Shown in pieces: positions 1 through 5,432 of a stretch of DNA of 5,432 nucleotides. The notes under the pieces were generated by a model. It saw nothing but the letters and a program-made list of their open reading frames with translations, was not told the origin of the DNA and searched no databases. Origin of the DNA: Bryobacterales bacterium (GTDB lineage Bacteria > Cyanobacteriota > Vampirovibrionia > Obscuribacterales > Obscuribacteraceae); NCBI GenBank assembly GCA_903970295.1, contig CAJCHQ010001048.1, positions 1 through 5,432 on the forward strand, written 5' to 3'. A program made the translations under genes and the position numbers. Within the stretch, counting starts at the first letter, position 1; every line of letters begins with the position of its first letter.

Positions 1-289
1 ACTGGAGGAGTTCATCGGCTACATCGAGAACAACCAGCGCTTTATCGTGAACTACGGGGACCGCTTCCGCCATGGTGAGCCGATCACGTCGAGCTTCGTC
101 GAGTCGGCGGTCAACCAGGTGGTTAGCAAGCGTTTTGTGAAGCGGCAGCAGATGGCGTGGAGACCGGCTCATGCACATGGCCTTCTGCAGGTGAGGACTG
201 CCGTCCTGAATGAGCAACTGCGATCATGCTTCGAGCGATGGTATCCAGCGCTCGCAGGCAACGATCATGCTCGCCATATCGCAGCATAG
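1..289 (+). CDS. Transposase, C-terminal part (ISKra4-like), 5' truncated by the window
   Basis: Reading from base 2, an open frame of 95 codons runs to TAG at 287-289, with no start needed because the gene enters from the left. The segment contains SSFVESAVNQVVSKR followed by QQM-W, then LLQVRTAVLNEQL and FERWYP. I recognise this as the conserved C-terminal signature of ISKra4-family DDE transposases; Glu34 of the visible part (codon 101-103) sits where I would expect the catalytic glutamate, which is inference. The protein would cut and rejoin DNA at the ends of its insertion sequence. The visible C-terminus has no frameshift or stop, so this copy is not obviously broken here; the rest is unseen. 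Hand-counted GC is about 58-59% over the first 360 bases against roughly 50% in sampled lines further right, consistent with acquisition. The family call is from memory of the motif, not a search. Confidence 0.8.
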   Translation, partial: LEEFIGYIENNQRFIVNYGDRFRHGEPITSSFVESAVNQVVSKRFVKRQQMAWRPAHAHGLLQVRTAVLNEQLRSCFERWYPALAGNDHARHIAA

Positions 290-536
290 AGCCCCCGCTT
301 TGGCGCGGTCTCCCTGTAGTCACGTTTCTGGAATCACTCGCGTTGCAGCGGATGGACCGTTCGTTTGGCTCGAAACAGCGCGCGAGCCAGTTTGTTGCGC
401 GCTACAGGATCATCGACTTGCTCGATAATTTGTTGGCCCGCGAGTATCCGCCGACGCCAACCAAGTCGTTACCCCATTCACATATCGCCGAGTGGATGCC
501 GCAGTTGGCACCAGCAGCAATGCACCGCTAGATATT
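290..536. other. Gene-poor tail between transposase and HK1; nothing recognised
   Basis: About 250 bases separate the transposase stop from the HK1 stop. The longest open frame touching it on the plus strand runs from 226 to TAG at 529-531, so it overlaps the transposase end in another frame. Its product is rich in Arg, Pro and Ser (for example RYRIIDLLDNLLAREYPP) and I do not recognise it. No ribosome binding site precedes its ATG at 226. The minus strand is broken by several stops in this stretch. I see no tRNA, terminator hairpin or repeat. It may be the non-coding end of the insertion sequence or a decayed gene fragment. Confidence 0.5.
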
Positions 537-2330
537 TCAAGTGGCCGGTCGTTGTAGTGGAATCTCGAACCAAAAGGTACTGCCAGCACCGGCTTGAGAA
601 ATCACTCCGATTTTTCCTCTATGGGCTTCGACAATCGATTTACAAATCGCAAGTCCCAAGCCTGTCCCTACACGTTCACCTTTATCTGTCTGATCGATCT
701 GGCGGAAACGTTCGAATATCATCTCTTGTTTGTCCGCGGGAACGCCTGAACCAGAGTCGGTTACGCTGACTCGCCAATTTTGTTTTTCGACTTCTTGCTT
801 GACCACGATCTCTTGACCGGGTTGGGAAAATTTCAAGGCGTTGCCTAAGAGATTGACTAATACGCGTGTCATTTTTTCGCCGTCTACAGTCAGCTGTATG
901 TCTTCATTCGGCACTACAATCGAAACTTCGCGCGTCTTAGAGAGCCCTTCTACCGAGTTTGCCGCGGTCGTGATGATCTGGTGGCTGTGCGCGTCTTCGT
1001 ATTCCAGTGAGAGGACTCCGGAGTCCATCTTTTCGAGCTCTAGAAGCTCGTTGATTAATGAAATAGCCGCGTGCAAGTTTCTCTCGGCTTTGACCAATTG
1101 GGACTGTGCTTCGTCATTCAAGCCAAAAGCCGGCAACGAAATCAGCTCAATCGATGCCAGCACTGAAGAAAGCGGCGTGCGTAAATCGTGGCTCAACATG
1201 GCCACAAAGTCTTGTTTCAACTGTTCCAGCTTTTTGCGTTCGGTTATGTCGCGAATAACGCAGAAGAGAGCTTGCTGATCTTCAGCCCAGATCGCTGACC
1301 AATCAGTGTCGATTACTGTCCCGTCCGGTTTCAGCATTTTAGATTCGAATTTGACTGCCGATTTTGCCGTGATCGCTTCCACCAGTTTCTGGTGGGTTGA
1401 ATTCGCTTCTTCCGGTGCCACCATTTTCAAGATCGACTGCTCTTTAATATCTTTGTCGTGATAGCCCCAGACCTTCAAAGTTGCCTTATTGGTTTCTTGT
1501 AATTTGAGCCGGCGATCGATCGAGCAAATCACTTCCGAAGTGTTATCTAGAATCGCCCGCTCTTTCTGGCGCATCGACGTTAATTCGGCATCCAGACGGC
1601 GATAAATCCAATCTAGTTGTGCTAATTCGTCGTCTCCGTTCAAAACCGAATGAGGCGTTTTGCCCGAGGAAAAGAGAAGGGCATTCTGCATCAATATGTT
1701 GAGACGATTGGTCGTGCTTTTGTTGAAAGTATGTGCCAGGGCAAACGCCAAAACGGCGCTGCTGACTATCGCTGCGGTGAGCAATATCTTCAACTGTTCC
1801 GCGTATGCTTCGAATTGACGATGATTTTCGTTGCGTACTTTCTCTTGTTCGTCTGCCAGACCGTTGGCTGTTTTCAGCATCGTATCGAGATCTCGTCTTG
1901 CTTTTTTCCACAACATTGTGGCGCCCAACGTGTCGCCACTATCGTAAGCTTTAGTCGCACCGGTCCACTCGTGGTCCACTTTGGACACCAATTTCAGCAC
2001 GATCGACCAGGTTTTTTCTTCTTCGGAATTACCGGTCGTCAATGCGGTAATCTTGTCGACTTGAGCATTTATTCTCGGCGTGAAAGCATCCTCTTCCGCT
2101 GGGCTGCCGGGATTCGTGCTGATTCTGCGCACGACCGCGACTGAACTGCGCTGAATCTCCATCGACAAGATCGAGTAAAGAGCGTTGCCCAATTCATTCG
2201 CATGCGCGGTTCGTATGCGCGCCCCTTCGACTTCGTTGAGAACATAGCAGAGAGCACCCACGATCGCGATTTCCAGCAAAACAGGAAAAGAGACCAGGAT
2301 CGTAATTTTCTTAGCCATGGTTAATGACAC
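537..2330 (-). CDS. Membrane sensor histidine kinase with PAS domain (HK1)
   Basis: 597 residues, complete. Membrane segments at about 9-31 and 182-201 enclose a roughly 150-residue external region predicted to be mostly helical (four-helix-bundle or CHASE3-like); its ligand is unknown. A HAMP-like linker (201-250) leads to a PAS domain (about 255-365, ending IRDITERKKLE), then HisKA with H-box MLSHDLRTPLS (phospho-His381) and HATPase: N-box NLLGNALKFS (Asn497), G1 DSGSG (Asp525), F-box IFERFRQ, G2 GTGLGLAICKSIVEAHRG. Every catalytic box is intact, so this should autophosphorylate from ATP and pass phosphate to a receiver. The start is GTG at 2330: GAGGTGA lies 4 bases upstream, whereas the in-frame ATG at 2318 (residue 5) is too far from that site. 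The gene diverges from the response-regulator gene 130 bp away, its most likely partner. The stop at 537-539 directly abuts foreign-looking DNA. Confidence 0.95.
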   Translation of the reverse strand: MSLTMAKKITILVSFPVLLEIAIVGALCYVLNEVEGARIRTAHANELGNALYSILSMEIQRSSVAVVRRISTNPGSPAEEDAFTPRINAQVDKITALTTGNSEEEKTWSIVLKLVSKVDHEWTGATKAYDSGDTLGATMLWKKARRDLDTMLKTANGLADEQEKVRNENHRQFEAYAEQLKILLTAAIVSSAVLAFALAHTFNKSTTNRLNILMQNALLFSSGKTPHSVLNGDDELAQLDWIYRRLDAELTSMRQKERAILDNTSEVICSIDRRLKLQETNKATLKVWGYHDKDIKEQSILKMVAPEEANSTHQKLVEAITAKSAVKFESKMLKPDGTVIDTDWSAIWAEDQQALFCVIRDITERKKLEQLKQDFVAMLSHDLRTPLSSVLASIELISLPAFGLNDEAQSQLVKAERNLHAAISLINELLELEKMDSGVLSLEYEDAHSHQIITTAANSVEGLSKTREVSIVVPNEDIQLTVDGEKMTRVLVNLLGNALKFSQPGQEIVVKQEVEKQNWRVSVTDSGSGVPADKQEMIFERFRQIDQTDKGERVGTGLGLAICKSIVEAHRGKIGVISQAGAGSTFWFEIPLQRPAT

Positions 2331-2334
2331 GGCT

Positions 2335-2341
2335 TCACCTC
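2335..2341 (-). promoter_or_regulatory. Ribosome binding site that fixes the GTG start of HK1
   Basis: On the minus strand GAGGTGA precedes GTG at 2330 with a 4-base spacer. It is a near-perfect Shine-Dalgarno sequence and sits 16 bases from the downstream ATG at 2318, too far for efficient use. This supports the GTG codon as the true start. Confidence 0.7.
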
Positions 2342-2348
2342 TATCCGC

Positions 2349-2376
2349 GAGACTGTAAGTTCATGCTAGCAGTCTC
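2349..2376. repeat. 7-bp inverted repeat in the divergent promoter region, candidate operator
   Basis: GAGACTG (2349-2355) and CAGTCTC (2370-2376) are perfect inverted arms separated by 14 bases, with arm centres 21 bp apart, about two turns of the helix. The perfect 8-bp palindrome TGCTAGCA (2364-2371) overlaps the right arm. The arms overlap the predicted -10 and -35 boxes of HK1, where a repressor or autoregulator would act. The neighbouring OmpR-type regulator could be the binder, but that family usually prefers direct repeats spaced about 11 bp, so another dimeric protein is also possible. Confidence 0.4.
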
Positions 2377-2379
2377 CAA
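2352..2379 (-). promoter_or_regulatory. Candidate sigma-70-type promoter of HK1
   Basis: Reading the minus strand, TTGGAG (plus positions 2374-2379) could be a -35 box and TACAGT (2352-2357) a -10 box, with a 16-base spacer. TACAGT keeps the key A at position 2 and T at position 6 of TATAAT; the -35 keeps only TTG. Transcription would begin near 2345, giving a leader of about 15 bases that includes the ribosome binding site. Matches this weak occur by chance, so position is the main support. Confidence 0.3.
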
Positions 2380-2446
2380 GCCCTCCGTCTCTGAATCGCC
2401 GTGCCTAGATTTTTATCAGCCGTATGTTATGTTTTCAGTCATCCGC

Positions 2447-2451
2447 GGAAG
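2447..2451 (+). promoter_or_regulatory. Ribosome binding site of the response-regulator gene
   Basis: GGAAG stands 9 bases before the ATG at 2461, an acceptable but slightly long spacing. An AT-rich TATGTTAT at 2423-2430 could be the -10 element of its promoter, but I found no matching -35 box at 16-18 bases. Confidence 0.5.
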
Positions 2452-2460
2452 AAATGAGAA

Positions 2461-3138
2461 ATGGCGAAAATACTTCTAGTTGAAGACGATCGAGAGCTGT
2501 CAGCGACAGTGGCTAAATACTTGACTATGGAGAGGCACATTGTCGAAGTGGCTAACGATGGTGAAGATGGCTTGGATCGAGTTCTGTCCGGATCTTATGA
2601 CGTAATTATTCTCGACATCAATTTGCCGCTTGTTGATGGTCTGGAGATTTTGCGTCGCTATCGGGCTCAGCGCGGGCAAGCGCCGGTGATTATGTTGACT
2701 GGGCAGACTGCGATCGCGCAAAAAGAACACGGTCTCGACTCGGGCGCCGACGATTATGTCACTAAACCATTCAGCACTCGAGAACTATCCGCCAGAGTGC
2801 GAGCCGTGATGCGGCGTCCAGCCGATGTCCAGGACAATCGGCTGAAAGTCGGTGAAATCGTTCTCGATCTTTCGTCCCACTCGGTCACCAAGGACGGCCA
2901 ACCGGTGCGGATGAATCCCATTGATTTTGCTTTGCTGCAGTTTTTGATGCGGCATTGTGGCGAATTTTTCAGCGCCGAAGCCTTGATTAGTCAGGTCTGG
3001 CGTACAGACGAATCACCTGGCTCTGACGCAGTCCGGTCGTCGATTCGTCGGATTCGGGAAAAAATCGACACGGAGGGCGAGGACTCTTTAATCGAAACGG
3101 TCAACAAAGTTGGCTACCGAATGCGCAAACCGGAGTAG
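2461..3138 (+). CDS. OmpR/PhoB-family response regulator (RR)
   Basis: 225 residues, the usual length for this family. The N-terminal receiver (1 to about 117) has the acidic pair Asp9-Asp10, phospho-acceptor Asp52 (IILDINLP), switch Thr80 (IMLTG) and Lys102 (VTKPF), all canonical. A short linker leads to a winged-helix DNA-binding domain (about 126-222) with recognition-helix region GSDAVRSSIRRIREKID and the C-terminal wing signature VNKVGYRM. It should be a soluble transcription factor that dimerises and binds DNA when phosphorylated. The divergent intact kinase HK1 is the likely phosphodonor; HK2 follows on the same strand after 127 bp and may tune its phosphorylation. Targets cannot be read from the sequence, though its own divergent control region is a natural candidate. 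The ATG has a GGAAG upstream. The style resembles cyanobacterial OmpR-type regulators, from memory only. Confidence 0.96.
   Translation: MAKILLVEDDRELSATVAKYLTMERHIVEVANDGEDGLDRVLSGSYDVIILDINLPLVDGLEILRRYRAQRGQAPVIMLTGQTAIAQKEHGLDSGADDYVTKPFSTRELSARVRAVMRRPADVQDNRLKVGEIVLDLSSHSVTKDGQPVRMNPIDFALLQFLMRHCGEFFSAEALISQVWRTDESPGSDAVRSSIRRIREKIDTEGEDSLIETVNKVGYRMRKPE
2710..2717. repeat. GCGATCGC octamer (HIP1-like), copy 1
   Basis: Exact GCGATCGC inside the RR coding region (codons around Thr83-Ala86). The same octamer is the highly iterated palindrome HIP1 of many cyanobacteria. A copy is expected only about once per 65 kb by chance; this window has two. Confidence 0.6.
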
Positions 3139-3265
3139 CACCTGGATGCGGAAAGATTAAGGATAGGACTCAGCGGTCGGAAATGCTTTATTGTTGAGTT
3201 GAACTCTATTTTTGTTGGTGACGTCTAAATCTGATGGGTCCTCGGATCATAAAATAGTAAGAGCG
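3139..3265 (+). other. Spacer between RR and HK2 with no convincing promoter or terminator
   Basis: The 127 bp hold a small perfect palindrome GAGTT-G-AACTC (3196-3206) followed by TATTTTTG. As a hairpin it could form only a 4-bp stem with a 3-base loop, too weak for a confident terminator. An AT-rich ATAAAAT lies at 3249-3255 without a fitting -35 box. The spacing allows either readthrough from RR into HK2 or an internal promoter; the sequence does not decide. Confidence 0.35.
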
Positions 3266-5125
3266 ATGGGTTTGAACAATCAAACAGCGATGGCGATCTT
3301 CGCTACTGCAGTCTTTGCCCTCGATGGCGCTGCATTAGCTGGCTCTTGGCTAGAAAGCCACAAAGCCGAAAAGCGTGTCGAAGAGGGGCATCACGTCATC
3401 GAACAATTGCAGGATATCGAGGTCAGCACTCAGAAACTAGGCAGTTACGCTCGCCGCTATGTAATCAATGGGGGTGACCCCGCCTTTCTGCGTCAGTACC
3501 ATCTCTCTGAAGACGCCACCGACACGTTATTACACACTATACGAGCGCTGTTTGCCGGCCGGCCAGAGCAGATCAATCAGCTTTTGGGATTGCAGTTACT
3601 AATTAACGAGAGAGTGCAATGGGAGCGCAATCTGCTAGCGGCCTACGAGAAAAAAGACACCGACAAGGTGACCGCTCTCACTAAATCGAGCACCGGCGCC
3701 ATGATGATGGACAAAATTCGGGCGCAATTGAAAGAGATGGAAGATACCGAAAATGTTCTTCTCAAGACGCAAGTCGACGCATATGAAACATACAAATCAT
3801 TGTGTCTGGCTGCTGTCGCGATTTTGACCGTGGTAGGTGGCTTGTCCTTGCGGCAGGCGATCAATAAATCCAATCTGTCAAGGCAGCTGCAGGCCCAGCA
3901 GGTTTTGGCTTACGAACGTCTGGAATTGCTGAACAAAGGACTGAATACGCAGGTGACCGATCTGTTGCGTGCGCAGGACCAGGCAAACAAAGCGATCAGT
4001 GCACGGTCCGAGTTTCTTGCCAGAGTCAGTCATGATTTGCGCACACCCTTGACTGCGATCGTTGGTGCCACAGAATTGGCACTCGAGAAATCAACCGACG
4101 ATTCGCAGCGAGCTCTGATCGAAGTCGTCAAACAGAGTGGCCATCATCTTCTCGGTCTGGTCAACGACATCCTGGATTTCGAAAAACTCGAGCATCAAGA
4201 ATTCAGACTGGAACCAGCCGCATTCGATTTGCGCATAGCGATCATGTCGGCTGTGCAGCCGGTGAAAATGAAAGTTGAGGAAAAAGGCATCGCTTTCGAA
4301 TTGGAAATCGCTCCGGAACTACCTTTTCTGGTTTACGGCGATCGCTTACGTGTGCAGCAGGTGCTGGTCAATCTTGTCGATTATGCCAATGACGTGACCA
4401 AAACCGGTACTATCGCTATCAATGTAGCCCTGGATAAAATCAACGGCGATCAGGCCATAGTTCGTTTCACTATCACCGATACTGGGTCCGGTTTCAGTGC
4501 AAAACAAATGGCTGATATTTTTGACCCCTCTGTTTATTCACACGAATCGCCATCATCCAGCAGTGAAGGTCCAGGCCGAGGCGTTTCGATCGCCAAGAAA
4601 TTGGTAGAACTTCTGGGCGGACGCATGGAAGTGACCAGCGCGCCTAAGACCGGCAGTAAATTTTCGTTCGCCATTCCGCTCACTCTTTCCAGTCCGAACC
4701 AGCCGGACAGACCTGCGGTTACACCGCTTTCTCTGGTCAGTGACTCGACCGACAAAATTCTTGTGGTAGACGACAATGCGACCGTGCGCATGGTCACCGA
4801 GGCGCAATTGCTGCGGCTCGGGTACGAGGTAGAATTGGTCGGCTCGGGGGACGAAGCGATCGAATTGACTCGGCAGAGAAGATTCAAAATGATTTTCATG
4901 GACGTGCAAATGCCTGGGTTGGACGGCTTTGGCGCCACGAAAATTATTCGAGCGATGTCCGACAATCTTTGCCGCGACGTGCCCATAGTTGCTTACAGCG
5001 CACACGATATGCCCGATGAATGGGAGAAATTTACCCAAGCCGGTATCAACGATTACATTGCCAAGCCGATTACGTTGACTTCGCTGAACGAAGTGATTGG
5101 CAAATGGACAAGTCGTTCAGCGTAG
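3266..5125 (+). CDS. Hybrid histidine kinase with CHASE3-like sensor, degenerate ATP-binding domain and C-terminal receiver (HK2)
   Basis: 619 residues from ATG 3266. Membrane segments at about 8-26 and 178-195 enclose a CHASE3-like external domain (about 29-177, with YVINGGDPAFLRQYH). A coiled coil (198-244) leads to HisKA (246-312; H-box RVSHDLRTPLT, His256), HATPase (355-472) and a receiver (497-616: Asp502-Asp503, phospho-Asp546 in FMDVQMPG, Ser578, Lys600 in AKP). There is no PAS and no Hpt domain. The HATPase is altered: the N-box reads NLVDYANDVT, so the Mg-binding Asn is Tyr373 and the usual Lys is Asp376; the F-box is IFDPS; G2 is GPGRGV instead of GTGLGL. G1 (DTGSG, Asp405) is kept. 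ATP-driven autophosphorylation is therefore doubtful. It may act as a modulator, phosphatase or phosphate acceptor for HK1/RR. Start choice: an upstream in-frame TTG at 3212 would add 18 residues but has no Shine-Dalgarno sequence; ATG 3266 has only a weak, close AAGAG. Confidence 0.93.
   Translation: MGLNNQTAMAIFATAVFALDGAALAGSWLESHKAEKRVEEGHHVIEQLQDIEVSTQKLGSYARRYVINGGDPAFLRQYHLSEDATDTLLHTIRALFAGRPEQINQLLGLQLLINERVQWERNLLAAYEKKDTDKVTALTKSSTGAMMMDKIRAQLKEMEDTENVLLKTQVDAYETYKSLCLAAVAILTVVGGLSLRQAINKSNLSRQLQAQQVLAYERLELLNKGLNTQVTDLLRAQDQANKAISARSEFLARVSHDLRTPLTAIVGATELALEKSTDDSQRALIEVVKQSGHHLLGLVNDILDFEKLEHQEFRLEPAAFDLRIAIMSAVQPVKMKVEEKGIAFELEIAPELPFLVYGDRLRVQQVLVNLVDYANDVTKTGTIAINVALDKINGDQAIVRFTITDTGSGFSAKQMADIFDPSVYSHESPSSSSEGPGRGVSIAKKLVELLGGRMEVTSAPKTGSKFSFAIPLTLSSPNQPDRPAVTPLSLVSDSTDKILVVDDNATVRMVTEAQLLRLGYEVELVGSGDEAIELTRQRRFKMIFMDVQMPGLDGFGATKIIRAMSDNLCRDVPIVAYSAHDMPDEWEKFTQAGINDYIAKPITLTSLNEVIGKWTSRSA
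4338..4345. repeat. GCGATCGC octamer (HIP1-like), copy 2
   Basis: Second exact GCGATCGC, inside the HATPase-coding part of HK2 (GDR). Eight more CGATCG hexamers with one or two flanking mismatches start at 1513, 1517, 2000, 2261, 2487, 4056, 4587 and 4857, all in the native signalling genes. Confidence 0.6.
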
Positions 5126-5158
5126 CCTAGTTGCGTTTTTCCGCTAGTATTATTCAGT
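5126..5158. other. Short convergent gap between HK2 and the release-factor gene
   Basis: Only 33 bp separate two convergent stop codons. A run of five T lies at 5136-5140, flanked by CTAG at 5127-5130 and 5143-5146, giving at best a 4-bp stem. I see no convincing bidirectional terminator. Confidence 0.5.
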
Positions 5159-5432
5159 TTATTTGAGCAGATCGAATTTGCCTTTCATTACCTCCTCTAT
5201 GCGATGAGTGCGGTTGCCAGTGCGATGATCCAGCACATATGAATTGATGAAATTGTATGTGCGAATCTTACCGGAGCGATGACCGAATCCGATTTGCGCA
5301 GACTTGTGGCGATTTTGCTCTTGATGCGCAGCTTCGCGTTTTCGTTCGAGCAAACGCGCCTTCAAGATCTCCAGTGCCAGTTCTTTATTGCGATGCTGGT
5401 CGCGACCATTTATGAATATGCTGATTCCGGTT
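5159..5432 (-). CDS. Class I peptide chain release factor (RF1/RF2 family), C-terminal part, cut by the window end
   Basis: The frame stays open from the right edge of the window to TAA at 5161-5159, giving 90 visible residues. They read TGISIFINGRDQHRNKELAL, then a helical Arg/Lys/Glu-rich stretch, SAQIGFGHRSGKIRTYNF, DHRTGNRT, and a final IEEVMKGKFDLLK. This matches the end of the catalytic domain and the C-terminal segment of bacterial release factors, which hydrolyse peptidyl-tRNA on the ribosome at stop codons. By alignment to known factors the GGQ motif should lie about 50 bases beyond the edge, and the stop-codon-reading tripeptide further upstream, so RF1 and RF2 cannot be told apart: IRTYNF is RF1-like while DHRTG is RF2-like. 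A divergent paralogue is also possible. The apparent small ORF starting at 5365 uses TTG inside the gene and is not a real start. Confidence 0.85.
   Translation of the reverse strand, partial: TGISIFINGRDQHRNKELALEILKARLLERKREAAHQEQNRHKSAQIGFGHRSGKIRTYNFINSYVLDHRTGNRTHRIEEVMKGKFDLLK

Larger units (their letters stand above)
1..536 (+). mobile_element. Probable right part of an insertion sequence, boundary unproven
   Basis: The transposase tail and the following 247 bases of similar GC-rich sequence form one compositional block that stops almost exactly at the 3' end of HK1 (stop codon at 537-539 on the minus strand). I infer that the element or its remnant ends somewhere between 290 and 536. 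No terminal inverted repeat or target duplication can be proved because the left end is outside the window. An insertion sequence normally ends soon after its transposase gene, so the long tail may be a non-coding end, a passenger segment or fragments of another element. Confidence 0.4.

Noticed and set aside
123..323. Minus-strand frame of 66 codons across the transposase end
   Set aside because: Antisense to a recognised transposase C-terminus and without its own signals.
841..2144. Plus-strand open frames of 145 and 164 codons opposite HK1
   Set aside because: They are antisense shadows of a clearly coding minus-strand kinase with all domain motifs; no ribosome binding sites or recognisable products.
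3196..3212. Palindrome GAGTTGAACTC followed by a T-rich run as a terminator after RR
   Set aside because: Only a 4-bp stem with a 3-base loop can form, the stem is not GC-rich and the T run is interrupted; chance is likely.
3212..3265. TTG at 3212 as the start of HK2
   Set aside because: No Shine-Dalgarno sequence precedes it and the 18 added residues are polar with no family feature; ATG at 3266 puts the membrane segment close to the N-terminus as in HK1. It remains a possible alternative.
4534..5038. Two minus-strand open frames of 150-161 codons opposite HK2
   Set aside because: They overlap each other and the HK2 HATPase/receiver coding sequence; compositional shadows with no family resemblance.
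5159..5365. A separate 68-residue small protein at the right edge
   Set aside because: Its supposed start is an internal TTG; the frame remains open to the window end and the upstream residues continue the release-factor homology.
1..5432. CRISPR array, tRNA, rRNA or riboswitch
   Set aside because: No regularly spaced repeats, cloverleaf-like segments or conserved aptamer motifs were seen; the intergenic gaps are at most about 250 bases.

Overview
The window looks like bacterial chromosome from a lineage with about 50% GC. All four native-looking genes are signalling or translation genes with normal coding sequence. The palindrome CGATCG occurs ten times by hand count (about 1.3 expected by chance), including two exact copies of GCGATCGC, the HIP1 octamer known from cyanobacteria. 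This, with the style of the OmpR-type regulator, makes me lean to the cyanobacterial phylum, possibly a non-photosynthetic relative such as Melainabacteria/Vampirovibrionia. That placement is inference.

Layout. Bases 1-289 are the 3' end of a transposase gene resembling the ISKra4 family; bases 290-536 are a GC-rich tail with no recognisable gene, probably the rest of the insertion sequence or its debris. It runs almost to the stop codon of the first native gene. On the minus strand, 2330-537 encodes a complete membrane histidine kinase (two membrane segments, external helical sensor, PAS, HisKA, HATPase; called HK1 here). Across a 130 bp divergent intergenic region, 2461-3138 encodes an OmpR/PhoB-type response regulator (RR). 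It is followed on the same strand by a hybrid histidine kinase at 3266-5125 (CHASE3-like sensor, coiled coil, HisKA, HATPase, REC; called HK2). At the right edge, convergent to HK2, is the C-terminal part of a class I peptide chain release factor (minus strand, cut by the window end).

How the genes may work together. HK1, RR and HK2 appear to form one signalling locus. HK1 has every canonical kinase box, RR has every canonical receiver residue and a winged-helix output domain, and HK2 keeps its phosphorylatable His and an intact C-terminal receiver. However, the ATP-binding domain of HK2 lacks the Mg-binding Asn of the N-box (Tyr instead) and has a rewritten F-box and G2 box. HK2 may therefore be a weak or dead kinase that modulates HK1/RR rather than a second independent kinase. 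A 7-bp inverted repeat with arms 21 bp apart overlaps the predicted HK1 promoter and is a candidate operator. The most interesting content is this pairing of an intact kinase with a degenerate hybrid kinase that has a similar-looking sensor.
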